Assembly (NCBI GenBank): GCA_019636345.1
Contig: JAHBXQ010000005.1
Location: 186,001-250,000, forward strand
Direction: 5' to 3'
DNA from: Pirellulales bacterium
Lineage (GTDB): Bacteria; Planctomycetota; Planctomycetia; Pirellulales; Lacipirellulaceae
Length of the DNA: 64,000 nt
This document shows positions 43,827 to 52,872 of the stretch, in pieces (positions within the stretch are counted from its first letter, which is position 1; every line of letters starts with the position of its first letter). The translations under genes were made by a program, and so were the position numbers. The notes under the pieces were generated by a model. The model was not told the origin of the DNA. It did not search any database and saw only the letters and a program-made list of their open reading frames with translations.

Positions 43827-45821
43827 CTACAACCCCTCCGCCAGCGACTTTGTCGCGCGGACGGCGTTCATCCCCGGAATCGGGGCGAGGGTCGGCTCCG
43901 GGCAGGTGCTGTCGTGCACCAGCACTTTCGATTCGCCGACGAAATACGTGTGGAACTCGTCCACGATCAGGTTGTACGCCTCTTCGCCGTCGAGCAACGT
44001 CGCTTTTGTCAGGCCGACGGCGCCGCCGGTCGAATGCAATGCGAGCCCCGACTTGAGAAAGCGAGCCATGCACCAACCTTCGCCGTTCACCCAGAACCGG
44101 TGGCCGCGGGTGGCGTAAATTTGCTCGCCGCCCGACAGATTCAGTTCCATGAACTTCGTCGGCGGGCGGACGGTCGTGTCTAGTATCGGCCGATATCCCA
44201 GTTCGCCGGTCAGCGGGTTTTGCGACAGCACCATGTCCCCGGGGCCGAGCAATTCGATCCGCTGGGGTCCTTGCTCCGTCCAGACGGGCGTCCCGACGGC
44301 AAAACACTCGTATACGCGAGGCCGCGGACGAGCGCGCGTACGCGGACTCGAATTCGGAGCGCTTCTGCGAGTCGCAGGCCGTTCCGTCGGCTCCACCGTC
44401 GCCGGCTCCAGAGTATAGACGTACTGATAGTCGACGCTGCGATTGGCCGTCTCCTCGACAGGCTTCTCCTCGGGATAGTAGATGTCATTGAAGCCAGCCC
44501 ACCGTTCGCGCCACGCGACCGGGTCGTCCCCCAGATCTTCGCCGGTGATTTCCACGAGCGCGGCAATGATTCGCGCGTTGGCCTCTTCCCGTTGGGCGTT
44601 GGTCGCGGCGACCTGTCTCTCAGCGACCGCCGCTAGCGTCCTGGCCCTCCGAATCTGCATGTTGACCGTGTTGGAGTACTGACGCATCGCTTGGCCGTTC
44701 GCCTCGCCTTGCAGCACCGTGACCGCCTCGAACGAGTCGACATGCTTGCGATCGTTGTCGACGCCGCTTTCGCGGTACGAAGCCATGTAGGACACGTCGC
44801 CTAGCGGGCTGACCGTCAGGTCGATGTCCGCCTCGATCAGCGACGTCAACGATCCCAATAGGAGCGGCATGTAGTCGGTCGGCCGCCGTTCCTTGAGCGC
44901 GGCCGCGGCGGCGCTTCTCACAGCCTCGTTGCCCGAGAACACGGCCGCCTCGGCAAGCAGGTAGGTCGCCTGAAACTGGGGCATGCTGCTCACGGAATCG
45001 AGCATCGCCAAGCACAACTCGTTCCAGTACGCGGCGCCTGCCTCGCGTCCCATCCGGCGTTCCAACCGCTTCTGGAACTGGGCCGTGTCGCGACTGGCTT
45101 CCAGCAGGGCGTCCAGAGCCCCCTCGTCGCGGATCTCACGAAACCGCTCGACCACGGCGGCGCGTCCTTCATTGTCGGCGGTCGCCGCTTCGTTGAGCCA
45201 AGTCTTGAACTTGCGTTGGTAGCGCTTCGTCGCAGCCGCTTGCTGCTGCTCGCGATCGAGCGCCGCCTTCACCTGCTCGTCCGTTCCCAGTCGCCCGCGG
45301 AACGGGCGGAGGCCCAACCGCACTTGAATCGCCTTGTCGTCGGGGACCTCGGCGAGCACTTGCTTCAGGTGGTAACGTTCCTGAGCCTTGAGGCCATTTT
45401 TTTGGCACCAGTCGGCCAGTTCGCGATGGTCCTCGACCGAATCGCCCCGCTGGCTGCGCAGTTGCCGGTACTGCTGCCGCGCCTCGTCGCCGGCGACCGC
45501 GGCGGCCACGTCTTCGGGCATCTGCCATTGGCCGTCGAACTCGACCAGACCGCTCTGCCACTTGGCCTCGGCCGCGGCGTCGGGCGCCTCGCAAGCCGCG
45601 CCCAACAGCGATTCGCGCTTGGCGTTGTCGCCGGCCAACTCCGCCGCGAGCGCGGCTTGAACTAGGTCCTGCGACGACATGCCGGGGACGTCGAGCCGAC
45701 TCCCCGAGGAGTCAGCCCCGCGGGCCGCGGTCGTCGTCAGCGCCGCCAAGGAGACGAGCGAACACCACGCCGCGACGCGCACAAGCGCCGCCGGCCGCCA
45801 GACAAGGAGACGGTTCATCAC
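43827..45821 (-). CDS. Secreted HEAT-like protein with C-terminal Hint (intein-like) domain
   Basis: 664 residues. Residues 1-36 are a signal peptide (ending TTTAARGA). A long helical region follows with HEAT-like features (EAAVFSGNEAVRSAAAAALK, ALVEITGEDLGDDPVAWRER). A Pro/Arg/Ser linker leads to a Hint domain at 506-637: Cys506 in CFAVGTPVWTEQGPQRIELL, LGPGDMVLSQNPLTGELGY, the block-B motif YATRGHRFWVNGEGWCMA and the end YNLIVDEFHTYFVGESKVLV-HD. Pretoxin-Hint domains usually end VHN before a toxin; here the end is His-Asp and only 27 residues remain, with no toxin domain. The Hint domain could cleave at its N-side or anchor the protein. It is transcribed downstream of fusA. Confidence 0.85.
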   Translation of the reverse strand: MMNRLLVWRPAALVRVAAWCSLVSLAALTTTAARGADSSGSRLDVPGMSSQDLVQAALAAELAGDNAKRESLLGAACEAPDAAAEAKWQSGLVEFDGQWQMPEDVAAAVAGDEARQQYRQLRSQRGDSVEDHRELADWCQKNGLKAQERYHLKQVLAEVPDDKAIQVRLGLRPFRGRLGTDEQVKAALDREQQQAAATKRYQRKFKTWLNEAATADNEGRAAVVERFREIRDEGALDALLEASRDTAQFQKRLERRMGREAGAAYWNELCLAMLDSVSSMPQFQATYLLAEAAVFSGNEAVRSAAAAALKERRPTDYMPLLLGSLTSLIEADIDLTVSPLGDVSYMASYRESGVDNDRKHVDSFEAVTVLQGEANGQAMRQYSNTVNMQIRRARTLAAVAERQVAATNAQREEANARIIAALVEITGEDLGDDPVAWRERWAGFNDIYYPEEKPVEETANRSVDYQYVYTLEPATVEPTERPATRRSAPNSSPRTRARPRPRVYECFAVGTPVWTEQGPQRIELLGPGDMVLSQNPLTGELGYRPILDTTVRPPTKFMELNLSGGEQIYATRGHRFWVNGEGWCMARFLKSGLALHSTGGAVGLTKATLLDGEEAYNLIVDEFHTYFVGESKVLVHDSTCPEPTLAPIPGMNAVRATKSLAEGL

Positions 45822-46073
45822 AACACCTCTGTTCCAAAAAGGCCGTATTGAACAGTCGCCGCCGCACGAGCGCGAACCGCCCGTCGGCGCGCAACACTCC
45901 CCCTCCCCAATCGTGGTTGTAGCAGCAACCGCCGGCCAATTGCAACAAAACCGCCCCGTTTGGGGGGAAAACCGGGGGCGTGCAACCGATTTGCCGGCTT
46001 CCGAAAGACCGCGCCAGGCGATTTCCGAGACTTCCGGGCCAATCCCGTGGCAGGCAAGCCTGGAACGTCTGCC

Positions 46074-48215
46074 CTACAAGAAACGCTTCAGCACCTCGTC
46101 GGGCGCCGCGGCGTAGGCGCTGGGCTCCATCGAGCAACTCGCCCGCCCTTGGCTCAGGCTGCGCATGGCGCCCGAGTAGCCGAACAGCTCCGCCAGCGGG
46201 GCCTCGGCATGGAGCACCGTGGCCGTGCCGCGCGATTCCTGCTCGTGAATGATCGCGCGGCGCTTTTGCAGGTCGCCGATCAGGTCCCCCACGAACTCGT
46301 CGGGAGTCGACAGTTCGAGCTTCATGATCGGCTCCAACAGCACTGGCCCCGCCTTGCGCAACGCCGCGTCGAACGCCAGCGACGCGGCCGTGCGGAACGC
46401 GATCTCGGTGCTCTCATTCTCGTGGACCTCGCCCCCCGACACGGTCGCCTTGAGCCGCAGCAGCGGGAAACCCAGCGTGCCCCCGCCGCTCACCGCATTC
46501 TCCAACTCCTCCAGAACCACGGCCAAGTAGTGCTCGGGCAGGCCGTGGTCGGGTGCGACGCTCACGGTGGTCGAGCCCAACGCCGCAGCGAGCGGGCCGC
46601 TCGGCTGCCACGGTTCGACCTGCACGCGGACCTTGCCCGTGTGCTGCACGCCGTTAATCTGGCGATGGCACTCGCCGGTCGCTTCGGCAGGGCCGGCGAT
46701 CGTTTCGCGGTAGCTGACCCGTGGATTGTGGACCTTGACGTTGAGCTTGAAATCGCGCTCAAGCCGGTGCTGAATCACCTCCAGATGCAGCTCGCCCATG
46801 CCGCTGATGAGCGTCTGGCCGGTCTCCTCGTTCTCGCTGGCCGCGAACGTGGGGTCCTGCTTGCGGAGCATGTCCAAGGCGTCTGCCAGTTTCTTCTTGT
46901 CGGCCGTGCTCTCGGGCTCGATCGCCATCGAGACGACCGTCTCGGGAAACTCGATCGACTCCAACAGAATCGGCGACCGAGTGTCGCACAACGTATCGCC
47001 CGTGATCGACTCGCGCAAGCCGATGGCGCCGACGATGTCCCCCGCGAGCGCCTCTTCGAGTTGCTCGTCCCGTTTACTGGCGTGGATGCGCCACAACTGG
47101 GCGACGTTTTCCTTCTGGTCCTTGCCCGGGTTCAGCACCCGGCTGTTGCCGTGCAGCTTGCCCGAGTAAATCCGCACCCAACACAGGTCGCCCGTCTTGT
47201 ACGGCTGCACCTTGAATACGAGTCCGCAGAACGGCTCGTCAGGGTCGGGTTTGCGAATGATCCTGGGCAACTCGGTCGGCTCGGCCGCGTGTTTCTTCGA
47301 TTTGTGGCGCCCCTCGGCCTTGCCGGCCGGATCGACCCCGACGACCGGCGGCACGTCAAGCGGGCTGGGCAGGTACGCCGCCACCGCGTCGAGCACCGGC
47401 TGCACCCCCATCCCATGCAGCGCCGAGCCGACCAGCACCGGCTGAATCCGCAAATGGATCGTCGCGTCGCGGACCGTCTTGTGGATGAGCGCCTCGGGAA
47501 TCGGCTCCTCGGCCAGGGCCAGTTCCATCAACTGGTTGCTGTAGTCGTACAGCGACTCGAGCAACTTCTCGCGATACAGCGACGCCTCGACCGCCAAGTC
47601 CTCGGGGATCTCGGCGACGACGATCTTGTTCCCTTCCTTTCCCTCGGGGAAGGTGAGCAGCTTCATCCGCACTAGGTCGATGATGCCGCGGAAGGGCTCC
47701 TTCACGTGTGCAGGCCCCTGCCCCACCGGGATCTGCAAGGGCACGGGATTGGCGTGGAGCCGACTCTTGATCTCGGCCAACACCGACTCGAAGTCGGCGC
47801 CCTCGCGGTCGAGCTTGTTGATGAACGCCAGCCGCGGCACGCGATACTTGTCGGCCTGCCGCCAAACGGTCTCGCTCTGGGCCTCGACCCCCTCGCGGGC
47901 CGAAAACACGATCACCGCCCCGTCGAGCACCCGCAAGCTCCGCTCCACTTCGGCGGTGAAGTCGACGTGCCCCGGAGTGTCGATCAGGTTCACCTGCACG
48001 TCCTTCCAGGGAAATCGGACGCATGCGCTGTAGATCGTGATCCCGCGCTCCGCCTCCTCGACGTCGTCGTCGGTCGTAGTCGTCCCGCGATCAACCTCGC
48101 CGGCGCGATGCTTGGCGCCCGAGGCGAACAACATCCGCTCAGTCACGGTCGTCTTCCCGGCGTCGATGTGAGCGATGATGCCGAGGTTGCGGAGATGTGA
48201 GAGATTTGCCGACAT
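46074..48215 (-). CDS. fusA: Elongation factor G
   Basis: Translocation GTPase, 713 residues. G1 is AHIDAGKTTVTERML, switch II DTPGHVDFTAEVERSL, and the guanine motif NKLDREG (NKxD). Domains II-V follow, with SGMGELHLEVIQHRLERDF and the domain IV loop GEVHENESTEIAFRTAAS. A His/Lys-rich stretch (GRHKSKKHAAEPTE) interrupts the usual domain G/II linker. It is the third gene of rpsL-rpsG-fusA, but a terminator separates it from rpsG, and no tuf follows; the next gene is the Hint protein. Confidence 0.95.
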   Translation of the reverse strand: MSANLSHLRNLGIIAHIDAGKTTVTERMLFASGAKHRAGEVDRGTTTTDDDVEEAERGITIYSACVRFPWKDVQVNLIDTPGHVDFTAEVERSLRVLDGAVIVFSAREGVEAQSETVWRQADKYRVPRLAFINKLDREGADFESVLAEIKSRLHANPVPLQIPVGQGPAHVKEPFRGIIDLVRMKLLTFPEGKEGNKIVVAEIPEDLAVEASLYREKLLESLYDYSNQLMELALAEEPIPEALIHKTVRDATIHLRIQPVLVGSALHGMGVQPVLDAVAAYLPSPLDVPPVVGVDPAGKAEGRHKSKKHAAEPTELPRIIRKPDPDEPFCGLVFKVQPYKTGDLCWVRIYSGKLHGNSRVLNPGKDQKENVAQLWRIHASKRDEQLEEALAGDIVGAIGLRESITGDTLCDTRSPILLESIEFPETVVSMAIEPESTADKKKLADALDMLRKQDPTFAASENEETGQTLISGMGELHLEVIQHRLERDFKLNVKVHNPRVSYRETIAGPAEATGECHRQINGVQHTGKVRVQVEPWQPSGPLAAALGSTTVSVAPDHGLPEHYLAVVLEELENAVSGGGTLGFPLLRLKATVSGGEVHENESTEIAFRTAASLAFDAALRKAGPVLLEPIMKLELSTPDEFVGDLIGDLQKRRAIIHEQESRGTATVLHAEAPLAELFGYSGAMRSLSQGRASCSMEPSAYAAAPDEVLKRFL

Positions 48216-48233
48216 CGCTTGTTCCGAGAATAA

Positions 48234-48438
48234 ACCGCCAAGGACGCCAACAGCGCCACAGGAAGGGCCTGCTCCTTGCTGTCAATCGTTCTGCAGAGCG
48301 GGAGGACGTTTCCGCATCAGGCAGGCGCATGCCAGTCGCCCGCAATACTTCCTCTTGATCAGATCGTACCCGAATCCCTCGTGTCGATCTGCGTCTATCT
48401 GCAGTTCCTGATTTCCCATACTTGGCGTCCTTGGCGGT
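48234..48438. repeat. 17-base inverted repeat pair in the fusA upstream region
   Basis: ACCGCCAAGGACGCCAA at 48234-48250 is matched exactly by its reverse complement at 48422-48438, 171 bases apart. The same wording (ccaagg / cttggcg) recurs at 63758-63819. It lies in the 327-base gap between rpsG and fusA, in the 5' region of fusA. Confidence 0.65.
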
Positions 48439-48467
48439 ATTGGAACCTGCCGCACCGAGTGCGCACG

Positions 48468-48533
48468 AAAAAAAGCCAGGGGCCGGGGACTGCGGCGCTC
48501 GCGGCGCCGCGGTCCTCAGCCCCTGGCTTTGTT
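48468..48533 (-). terminator. Rho-independent terminator after rpsG
   Basis: A long stem: AGCCAGGGGC pairs with GCCCCTGGCT, with further inner pairing of GGGAC...GCGGCGC, ending on the minus strand in GGCTTTTTTT. It starts about 10 bases after the rpsG stop. It should stop or reduce read-through into fusA. Confidence 0.88.
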
Positions 48534-48542
48534 GAGCGGGCG

Positions 48543-49013
48543 TTACCAGCCGAAGTGGGCGAAGGCCTTGTTCGCGTCGGCCATGCGGTGGACGTTTTCG
48601 CGGCGGGCCATCGCGACCCCTTCGCGGTTGAACGCCGAGACCAATTCGTCAGCCAGCTTCTGGGCAGTCGGACGGCCCTTTTTCTCGCGGACCGCCATCA
48701 GGATCCAGCGGAACGACAGACTCTGCTGCCGGTTGCGATTGACCTGCATCGGGACCTGATACGCGGCGCCGCCGACCCGCTTCGAGCGGACTTCGATCGC
48801 CGGCTTCACGTTCTCGACCGCCTGGGTGAACACGTTGATCGGCTCCTCGTTGGGCAGCCGATCCTTGATGATGTTCAACGCCCCGTAGAACACCTCCTGG
48901 GCGGTGCTCTTCTTGCCGTCGTGCATCAGGCAGTTGATGAACTTGCTGGCGAGCAGCGATCCGTAAATCGGATCGGGCTTCAGGGTCTTGCGACTTGCAG
49001 TGATTCGGGCCAT
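48543..49013 (-). CDS. rpsG: 30S ribosomal protein S7
   Basis: 156 residues, standard length. S7 nucleates assembly of the 30S head by binding the 3' domain of 16S rRNA. Signatures are [60 protein letters not shown] and [17 protein letters not shown], ending in AFAHFGW. It follows rpsL by 139 bases on the minus strand. Confidence 0.98.
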   Translation of the reverse strand: MARITASRKTLKPDPIYGSLLASKFINCLMHDGKKSTAQEVFYGALNIIKDRLPNEEPINVFTQAVENVKPAIEVRSKRVGGAAYQVPMQVNRNRQQSLSFRWILMAVREKKGRPTAQKLADELVSAFNREGVAMARRENVHRMADANKAFAHFGW

Positions 49014-49152
49014 GTGGGGAGAGCTGTAAGCTGTTAGCTGAAGGCTCTAAGCAAGAGCGAGGGAAATTGGTTGAACGGAATATGTCGATTGAGCGAACGC
49101 TTGGAACCGTGTTGGCTTCCAAGCTCGCAGCTTGCAGCCGCCAGTCCCGACG

Positions 49153-49518
49153 TTACTTCTTCGCTCCGTACTTGCTGCGGCTCTGCTTCCGGCCGTTGAC
49201 GCCCAGGGTGTCCAGGGCGCCGCGGACGACGTGGTACCGCACGCCGGGAAGGTCCCGCACGCGGCCGCCGCGGACCAGCACGATGCTGTGTTCCTGCAGG
49301 GTGTGCCCTTCGCCCGGGATGTACACGGTAACTTCCTTGCCGTTGGACAACCGCACGCGGGTGATCTTCCGCAGAGCCGAGTTCGGCTTCTTGGGGGTCA
49401 TCGTGCGGACCTGCAAGCACACGCCGCGCTTGAACGGGCAGCGGTCGAGCACCGGCGACTTGCTGAACTTCCGCTTCGCGCGGCGGTTCTTGCGAATGAG
49501 CTGATTGACGGTAGGCAT
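49153..49518 (-). CDS. rpsL: 30S ribosomal protein S12
   Basis: 121 residues from the ATG at 49518, which gives the family start [21 protein letters not shown] longer frame from 49614 is not supported. S12 lines the decoding centre; the accuracy loop reads [20 protein letters not shown]-type ([20 protein letters not shown]) and [20 protein letters not shown] contains the second streptomycin-related block. The Lys at the classical resistance position in PKKPNS is present, as in drug-sensitive relatives. First gene of the str cluster. Confidence 0.98.
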   Translation of the reverse strand: MPTVNQLIRKNRRAKRKFSKSPVLDRCPFKRGVCLQVRTMTPKKPNSALRKITRVRLSNGKEVTVYIPGEGHTLQEHSIVLVRGGRVRDLPGVRYHVVRGALDTLGVNGRKQSRSKYGAKK

Positions 49519-50012
49519 GGGCCGAGCCTGGCGAAACCGGGAGCAAGTGAGTCCTATCCTTCCCGGCGAACCGCCGAGAATCCACCAATTTACCGGACCC
49601 CCGCGGAGGGTCAAGGGAGGCCCGAAGCGATTCCCCAGGGCTTTATCAGCCCGAGTCCGTTGGGCTGGGGCAGAGCACTAGGAACGGCAATGCCCCCCAA
49701 TCGGCGCCGGAGGGAGGTTTCACCGCTGTCGGGGGTCTTGTCTCGCCAAGCCGCGAATCTGCCGGCGCCGAGCAGGAACGCCGTTAATGGGCACTGCCCC
49801 TCACGGTTTTCATGACTCAGCCGGCCGGCTGTCGACGCATCTACTGACCGAGGAACATGTTAGGAACTTCCTCCGGCAGCTTCTGCGCGTCCGATGCGAT
49901 TGTCTCGGAACGCCCATTCCTGAATCGCCGTACTGTCGAGGCCACGGTTTGGCCTCTCCGGCGATGTTCGCAATTGATCAACTTCACCTTCCCTAGAACC
50001 ACAGGTCTTGCG
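49519..50012. other. 494-base divergent spacer between rpsL and the fasciclin gene
   Basis: No gene. A hairpin GAGGCCA-CGGTT-TGGCCTC at 49938-49956 lies about 60 bases before the fasciclin start. The rpsL promoter should be here, but I see no clear -35/-10 pair in either direction. Confidence 0.4.
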
Positions 50013-50987
50013 ATGAAACGCTCTCTAAGTTTGCTTCTGTTCGCTGCTGTTGCTCCCGGCTGGCAGTTCGCCCTGGCCGCTCCTTGTTCGTCCTCGGGCC
50101 AAACGACCACCGCCCATCACGTGGCAACGGCCGCCCCCGCGACGGCCCCGACCATCGTCGGAGCCGCCGCCGCTTCCAAGGATTTCTCGACCCTCGTCGC
50201 CGCCGTGAAGGCTGCGGGGTTGGTCGAAACTTTGTCGGGCGACGGTCCGTTCACCGTGTTCGCTCCCACCGACGCCGCTTTCGGCAAGCTGCCTAAAGGA
50301 ACGGTCGCCGAGTTGCTCAAGCCTGAAAACCGCGGCAAGTTGACCGACATCCTCAAATACCACGTCGTCGCCGGCAACGTCCCGGCCAGCGAGGCGGTCA
50401 AGCTCTCCGCTGCGAAGACCGTGCTGGGCAAGTCCCTGCCGCTGAAGGTCGTCGACGGGGGTCTCACCGTCGGCGGGGCCAAGGTCGTGAAGGCCGACTT
50501 GGCCTGCAGCAACGGCGTCATTCATGTGATCGACTCGGTGCTGCTCCCCCCGACTGACGAAGCCGCCGCCGAACCCGCGGCCAAGGACATCGTCGACACG
50601 GCCATCGGAGCCGAGGGCTTCAGTACGCTGGTGGCCGCGGTCAAGGCGGCGGGGTTGGTCGACACGCTCAAAGGCGAGGGACCGTTCACCGTGTTCGCTC
50701 CCACCGACGCGGCGTTCGCCAAGCTTCCGAAGGAAACGCTCGCCGGTCTGCTGAAACCCGAGGCCAAGGCCGATCTGACCAAGATCCTCACTTACCACGT
50801 CGTGTCGGGCAAAGTCATGGCCGCCGACGTCGTGAAGCTTAAGTCAGCCAAGACCGCTGCCGGGGGCGAGCTCGCGATCGCCGTCGGCGAAGAGGGGGTC
50901 AAGGTCAACGACGCCAAAGTGATCAAGACCGACATTGAGTGCGCCAACGGGGTGATCCACGTCATCGACGCCGTGCTGCTGCCGTAG
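50013..50987 (+). CDS. Secreted protein with two fasciclin (FAS1) domains
   Basis: 324 residues. Signal peptide [20 protein letters not shown]. Two FAS1 domains follow, each with the motif [13 protein letters not shown], the H2 region [13 protein letters not shown] or [13 protein letters not shown], and ending [13 protein letters not shown] or [13 protein letters not shown]. The two domains are so alike ([12 protein letters not shown] both times) that they are a recent internal duplication. FAS1 proteins act in adhesion and polysaccharide binding at the cell surface. The gene has its own terminator inside the neighbouring mobA. Confidence 0.93.
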   Translation: MKRSLSLLLFAAVAPGWQFALAAPCSSSGQTTTAHHVATAAPATAPTIVGAAAASKDFSTLVAAVKAAGLVETLSGDGPFTVFAPTDAAFGKLPKGTVAELLKPENRGKLTDILKYHVVAGNVPASEAVKLSAAKTVLGKSLPLKVVDGGLTVGGAKVVKADLACSNGVIHVIDSVLLPPTDEAAAEPAAKDIVDTAIGAEGFSTLVAAVKAAGLVDTLKGEGPFTVFAPTDAAFAKLPKETLAGLLKPEAKADLTKILTYHVVSGKVMAADVVKLKSAKTAAGGELAIAVGEEGVKVNDAKVIKTDIECANGVIHVIDAVLLP

Positions 50988-51003
50988 TTTTTGCCGCGTG
51001 ACG

Positions 51004-51681
51004 TCACTGTTCGAGCCGGGCCCCGCGGGGGCCCGGCTCTTTTGTTGTCATAACGACTCCCGCGAGGCGACTTGTCGCCTCCGCCGCGGCAAACTCTTCC
51101 GGCGTATTGCAATTCACCAGCATCGCCAGCTCGGGATCGATCTTTCGCAACTCCTCGGCGGCCAACAATTCGACCGTCGTCCCGCGCAGGGCCTCGTGCA
51201 ACGAACGCTTCCCGGCGGCAAGGGCCGCCGTCAGGGCTTCGACGATGTTCGTCCAGTACGCCGCGGTCAACGGATGGAGCCGACCGTCGCTCTCGGGGAC
51301 GACCCCGGCGACCTCCGGGCCGGCGGTCGCCAGCCGCTCCAACAGCCAAGCCAGCGGGGCCGGGCGAACGAGCGGGGCGTCGCACGCCGCGACCAGGGCC
51401 GTCTCGGCGTCGTCTTGCAACGCCGACAACCCGGCGACCAACGCGGCCAGCGGGCCTTGACCGGGAACAAGGTCCCGCACGATTCGCACCTCCCCCGGCA
51501 ACTCAGGCAACGGTTGCTCCGCCGCGGCGACGACGACGATCCGGCACGTCGGCACGATGGCCCCGACGACCTCGACGACGTGCTGCAGCACGGTGCGTTC
51601 GCCCCAGGGCAACGACGCCTTGTCGCGCCCCATTCGCCGGCTGCGTCCCCCGCACAGGATGACTGCTCCGCTGCATGCCAT
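51004..51681 (-). CDS. mobA: Molybdenum cofactor guanylyltransferase MobA
   Basis: Attaches GMP to molybdopterin to form the MGD cofactor. 225 residues with the nucleotide signature AVILCGGRSRRMGRDKASLP and the metal site ALVAACDAPLVRPAPLAWLL. Its final codons (TTKEPGPRGARLEQ) overlap the terminator of the convergent fasciclin gene. It lies downstream of a PEP-CTERM gene on the same strand (68 bases). No molybdoenzyme with an intact cofactor site is visible in the window. Confidence 0.9.
   Translation of the reverse strand: MACSGAVILCGGRSRRMGRDKASLPWGERTVLQHVVEVVGAIVPTCRIVVVAAAEQPLPELPGEVRIVRDLVPGQGPLAALVAGLSALQDDAETALVAACDAPLVRPAPLAWLLERLATAGPEVAGVVPESDGRLHPLTAAYWTNIVEALTAALAAGKRSLHEALRGTTVELLAAEELRKIDPELAMLVNCNTPEEFAAAEATSRLAGVVMTTKEPGPRGARLEQ
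51013..51044 (+). terminator. Terminator of the fasciclin gene, inside the mobA coding end
   Basis: GAGCCGGGCCCC, loop GCG, GGGGCCCGGCTC, followed by TTTTGTT: a 12-base perfect stem with a T-rich tail, 26 bases after the fasciclin stop. The same bases encode the last residues of mobA. Confidence 0.88.
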
Positions 51682-51749
51682 GCCGTCAGTGAAGCAGCGC
51701 CGCCGCGCCGCGTCTAGACTTGGACCGCGCGACGCAAGACCGAGGCGAC

Positions 51750-52580
51750 TTAGCCAAACAGCGCTTGATTGCGGACTTCGTCGCGGTCGCCGGCGGGACG
51801 CTGGCGCCAGGGGCCGATCGCGGCCGCCAGGGCGAGCAACGCCGCGGCAGGTTCCGGGACGGGCTCGACCGTGATCCCTTGCAGCGTGCCGCCGTTGCCG
51901 GCCCGCAGGGCGCCGAACGCGGCGCCCAGTTCGCCGTACGTCAGTCGGAACGTCTGCCCGGCGGCGAACGGGATCGACAGCCCTTGAGCCTCGTCGATCG
52001 GCCCTCCCAGGATCTCCAGCAGGAAGATCGTCTCCCCCGGCAAGACGCCCGCGTCGATCGCCCCCTGCACCGCTCCGGGGACGGTCGTGTCGGCGGCCGA
52101 GTCGAAGAAGTTGTAGCGCACGCCGCCGAAGGTCTCGAGCCGGAAGTACTCGAGCCGTTCGTCGGAGAGCCCGTCGAAGTCGAGCCCCGTGATCCTCCCC
52201 GGACGATCGAACGAGAACTCGACGTATTCCGCCGAACCGGCCAGCGGACTCGCGCCCCCCAAAAGCGACATCGAGAAGGCCAGCACGTCGGTCACGTCAG
52301 GAATCGCCGCGGAGTCGACCCCCAGCCCGGCCGCGCCGTTCGTTTCGCGCAACACGGCGCCCGCGGGACCGGCGGTCAACTCCATCGTGAACTCGCCGCT
52401 GCTCAAGGCGATCGACGCGGGACCGGGAAACCCATTGAGCCCGTTGACGTCGTTGCCGAACGAAAACACGGCGCCATAGCCCGCGGACGCGAACGTCGCC
52501 GCTCCGACAAGCACGAGAGTCGCCGATGCGCAAACCCGCGGCAGCTTTGTCAGCCGATCGAATCGAAACGTCGTTTTCAT
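51750..52580 (-). CDS. PEP-CTERM-sorted exported protein
   Basis: 276 residues from the ATG at 52580. Signal peptide at the start (VCASATLVLVGAATFASAGYG), a beta-rich body (FSFDRPGRITGLDFDGLSDE, LETFGGVRYNFFD), then VPEPAAALLALAAAIGPW as the PEP-CTERM motif and helix. The basic end is atypical: RQRPAGDRDEVRNQALFG instead of a short Arg run, so sorting may be weaker or the helix end shifted. Such proteins are thought to be processed by exosortase and exported with surface polysaccharide. Divergent from another PEP-CTERM gene. Confidence 0.82.
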   Translation of the reverse strand: MKTTFRFDRLTKLPRVCASATLVLVGAATFASAGYGAVFSFGNDVNGLNGFPGPASIALSSGEFTMELTAGPAGAVLRETNGAAGLGVDSAAIPDVTDVLAFSMSLLGGASPLAGSAEYVEFSFDRPGRITGLDFDGLSDERLEYFRLETFGGVRYNFFDSAADTTVPGAVQGAIDAGVLPGETIFLLEILGGPIDEAQGLSIPFAAGQTFRLTYGELGAAFGALRAGNGGTLQGITVEPVPEPAAALLALAAAIGPWRQRPAGDRDEVRNQALFG

Positions 52581-52872
52581 GAGCCTTGCCTGAGGTACGA
52601 AGGGACATCTGCGGAATCGCACCGATCCTCTTCGCCGAGCATGAAGACTCGATGACGAAGAGATGAATTTTTGCGCGCGCATCTTCGCGACGGCCTCGCA
52701 GGGACTTCGTCGAGGTTTCATCGCATCTGAACCATTTCCTCATCGAGCGTCGGTAGCCTCTGGTCCACGTTGCCGCAGTGGGGGCGAAGTCGGGGGCGAC
52801 TTCGCTCCCGCGGCGACGTCGCTCGATGTTGTCTCGCCCCGTTTCTTTCCTCGATGTTGGAGCCAGGACCTC

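Noticed and set aside
44300-45821. Hint protein as a normal protein-splicing intein
   Set aside because: There is no downstream host-protein half (only 27 residues) and the terminal residue is Asp; no homing endonuclease is present.
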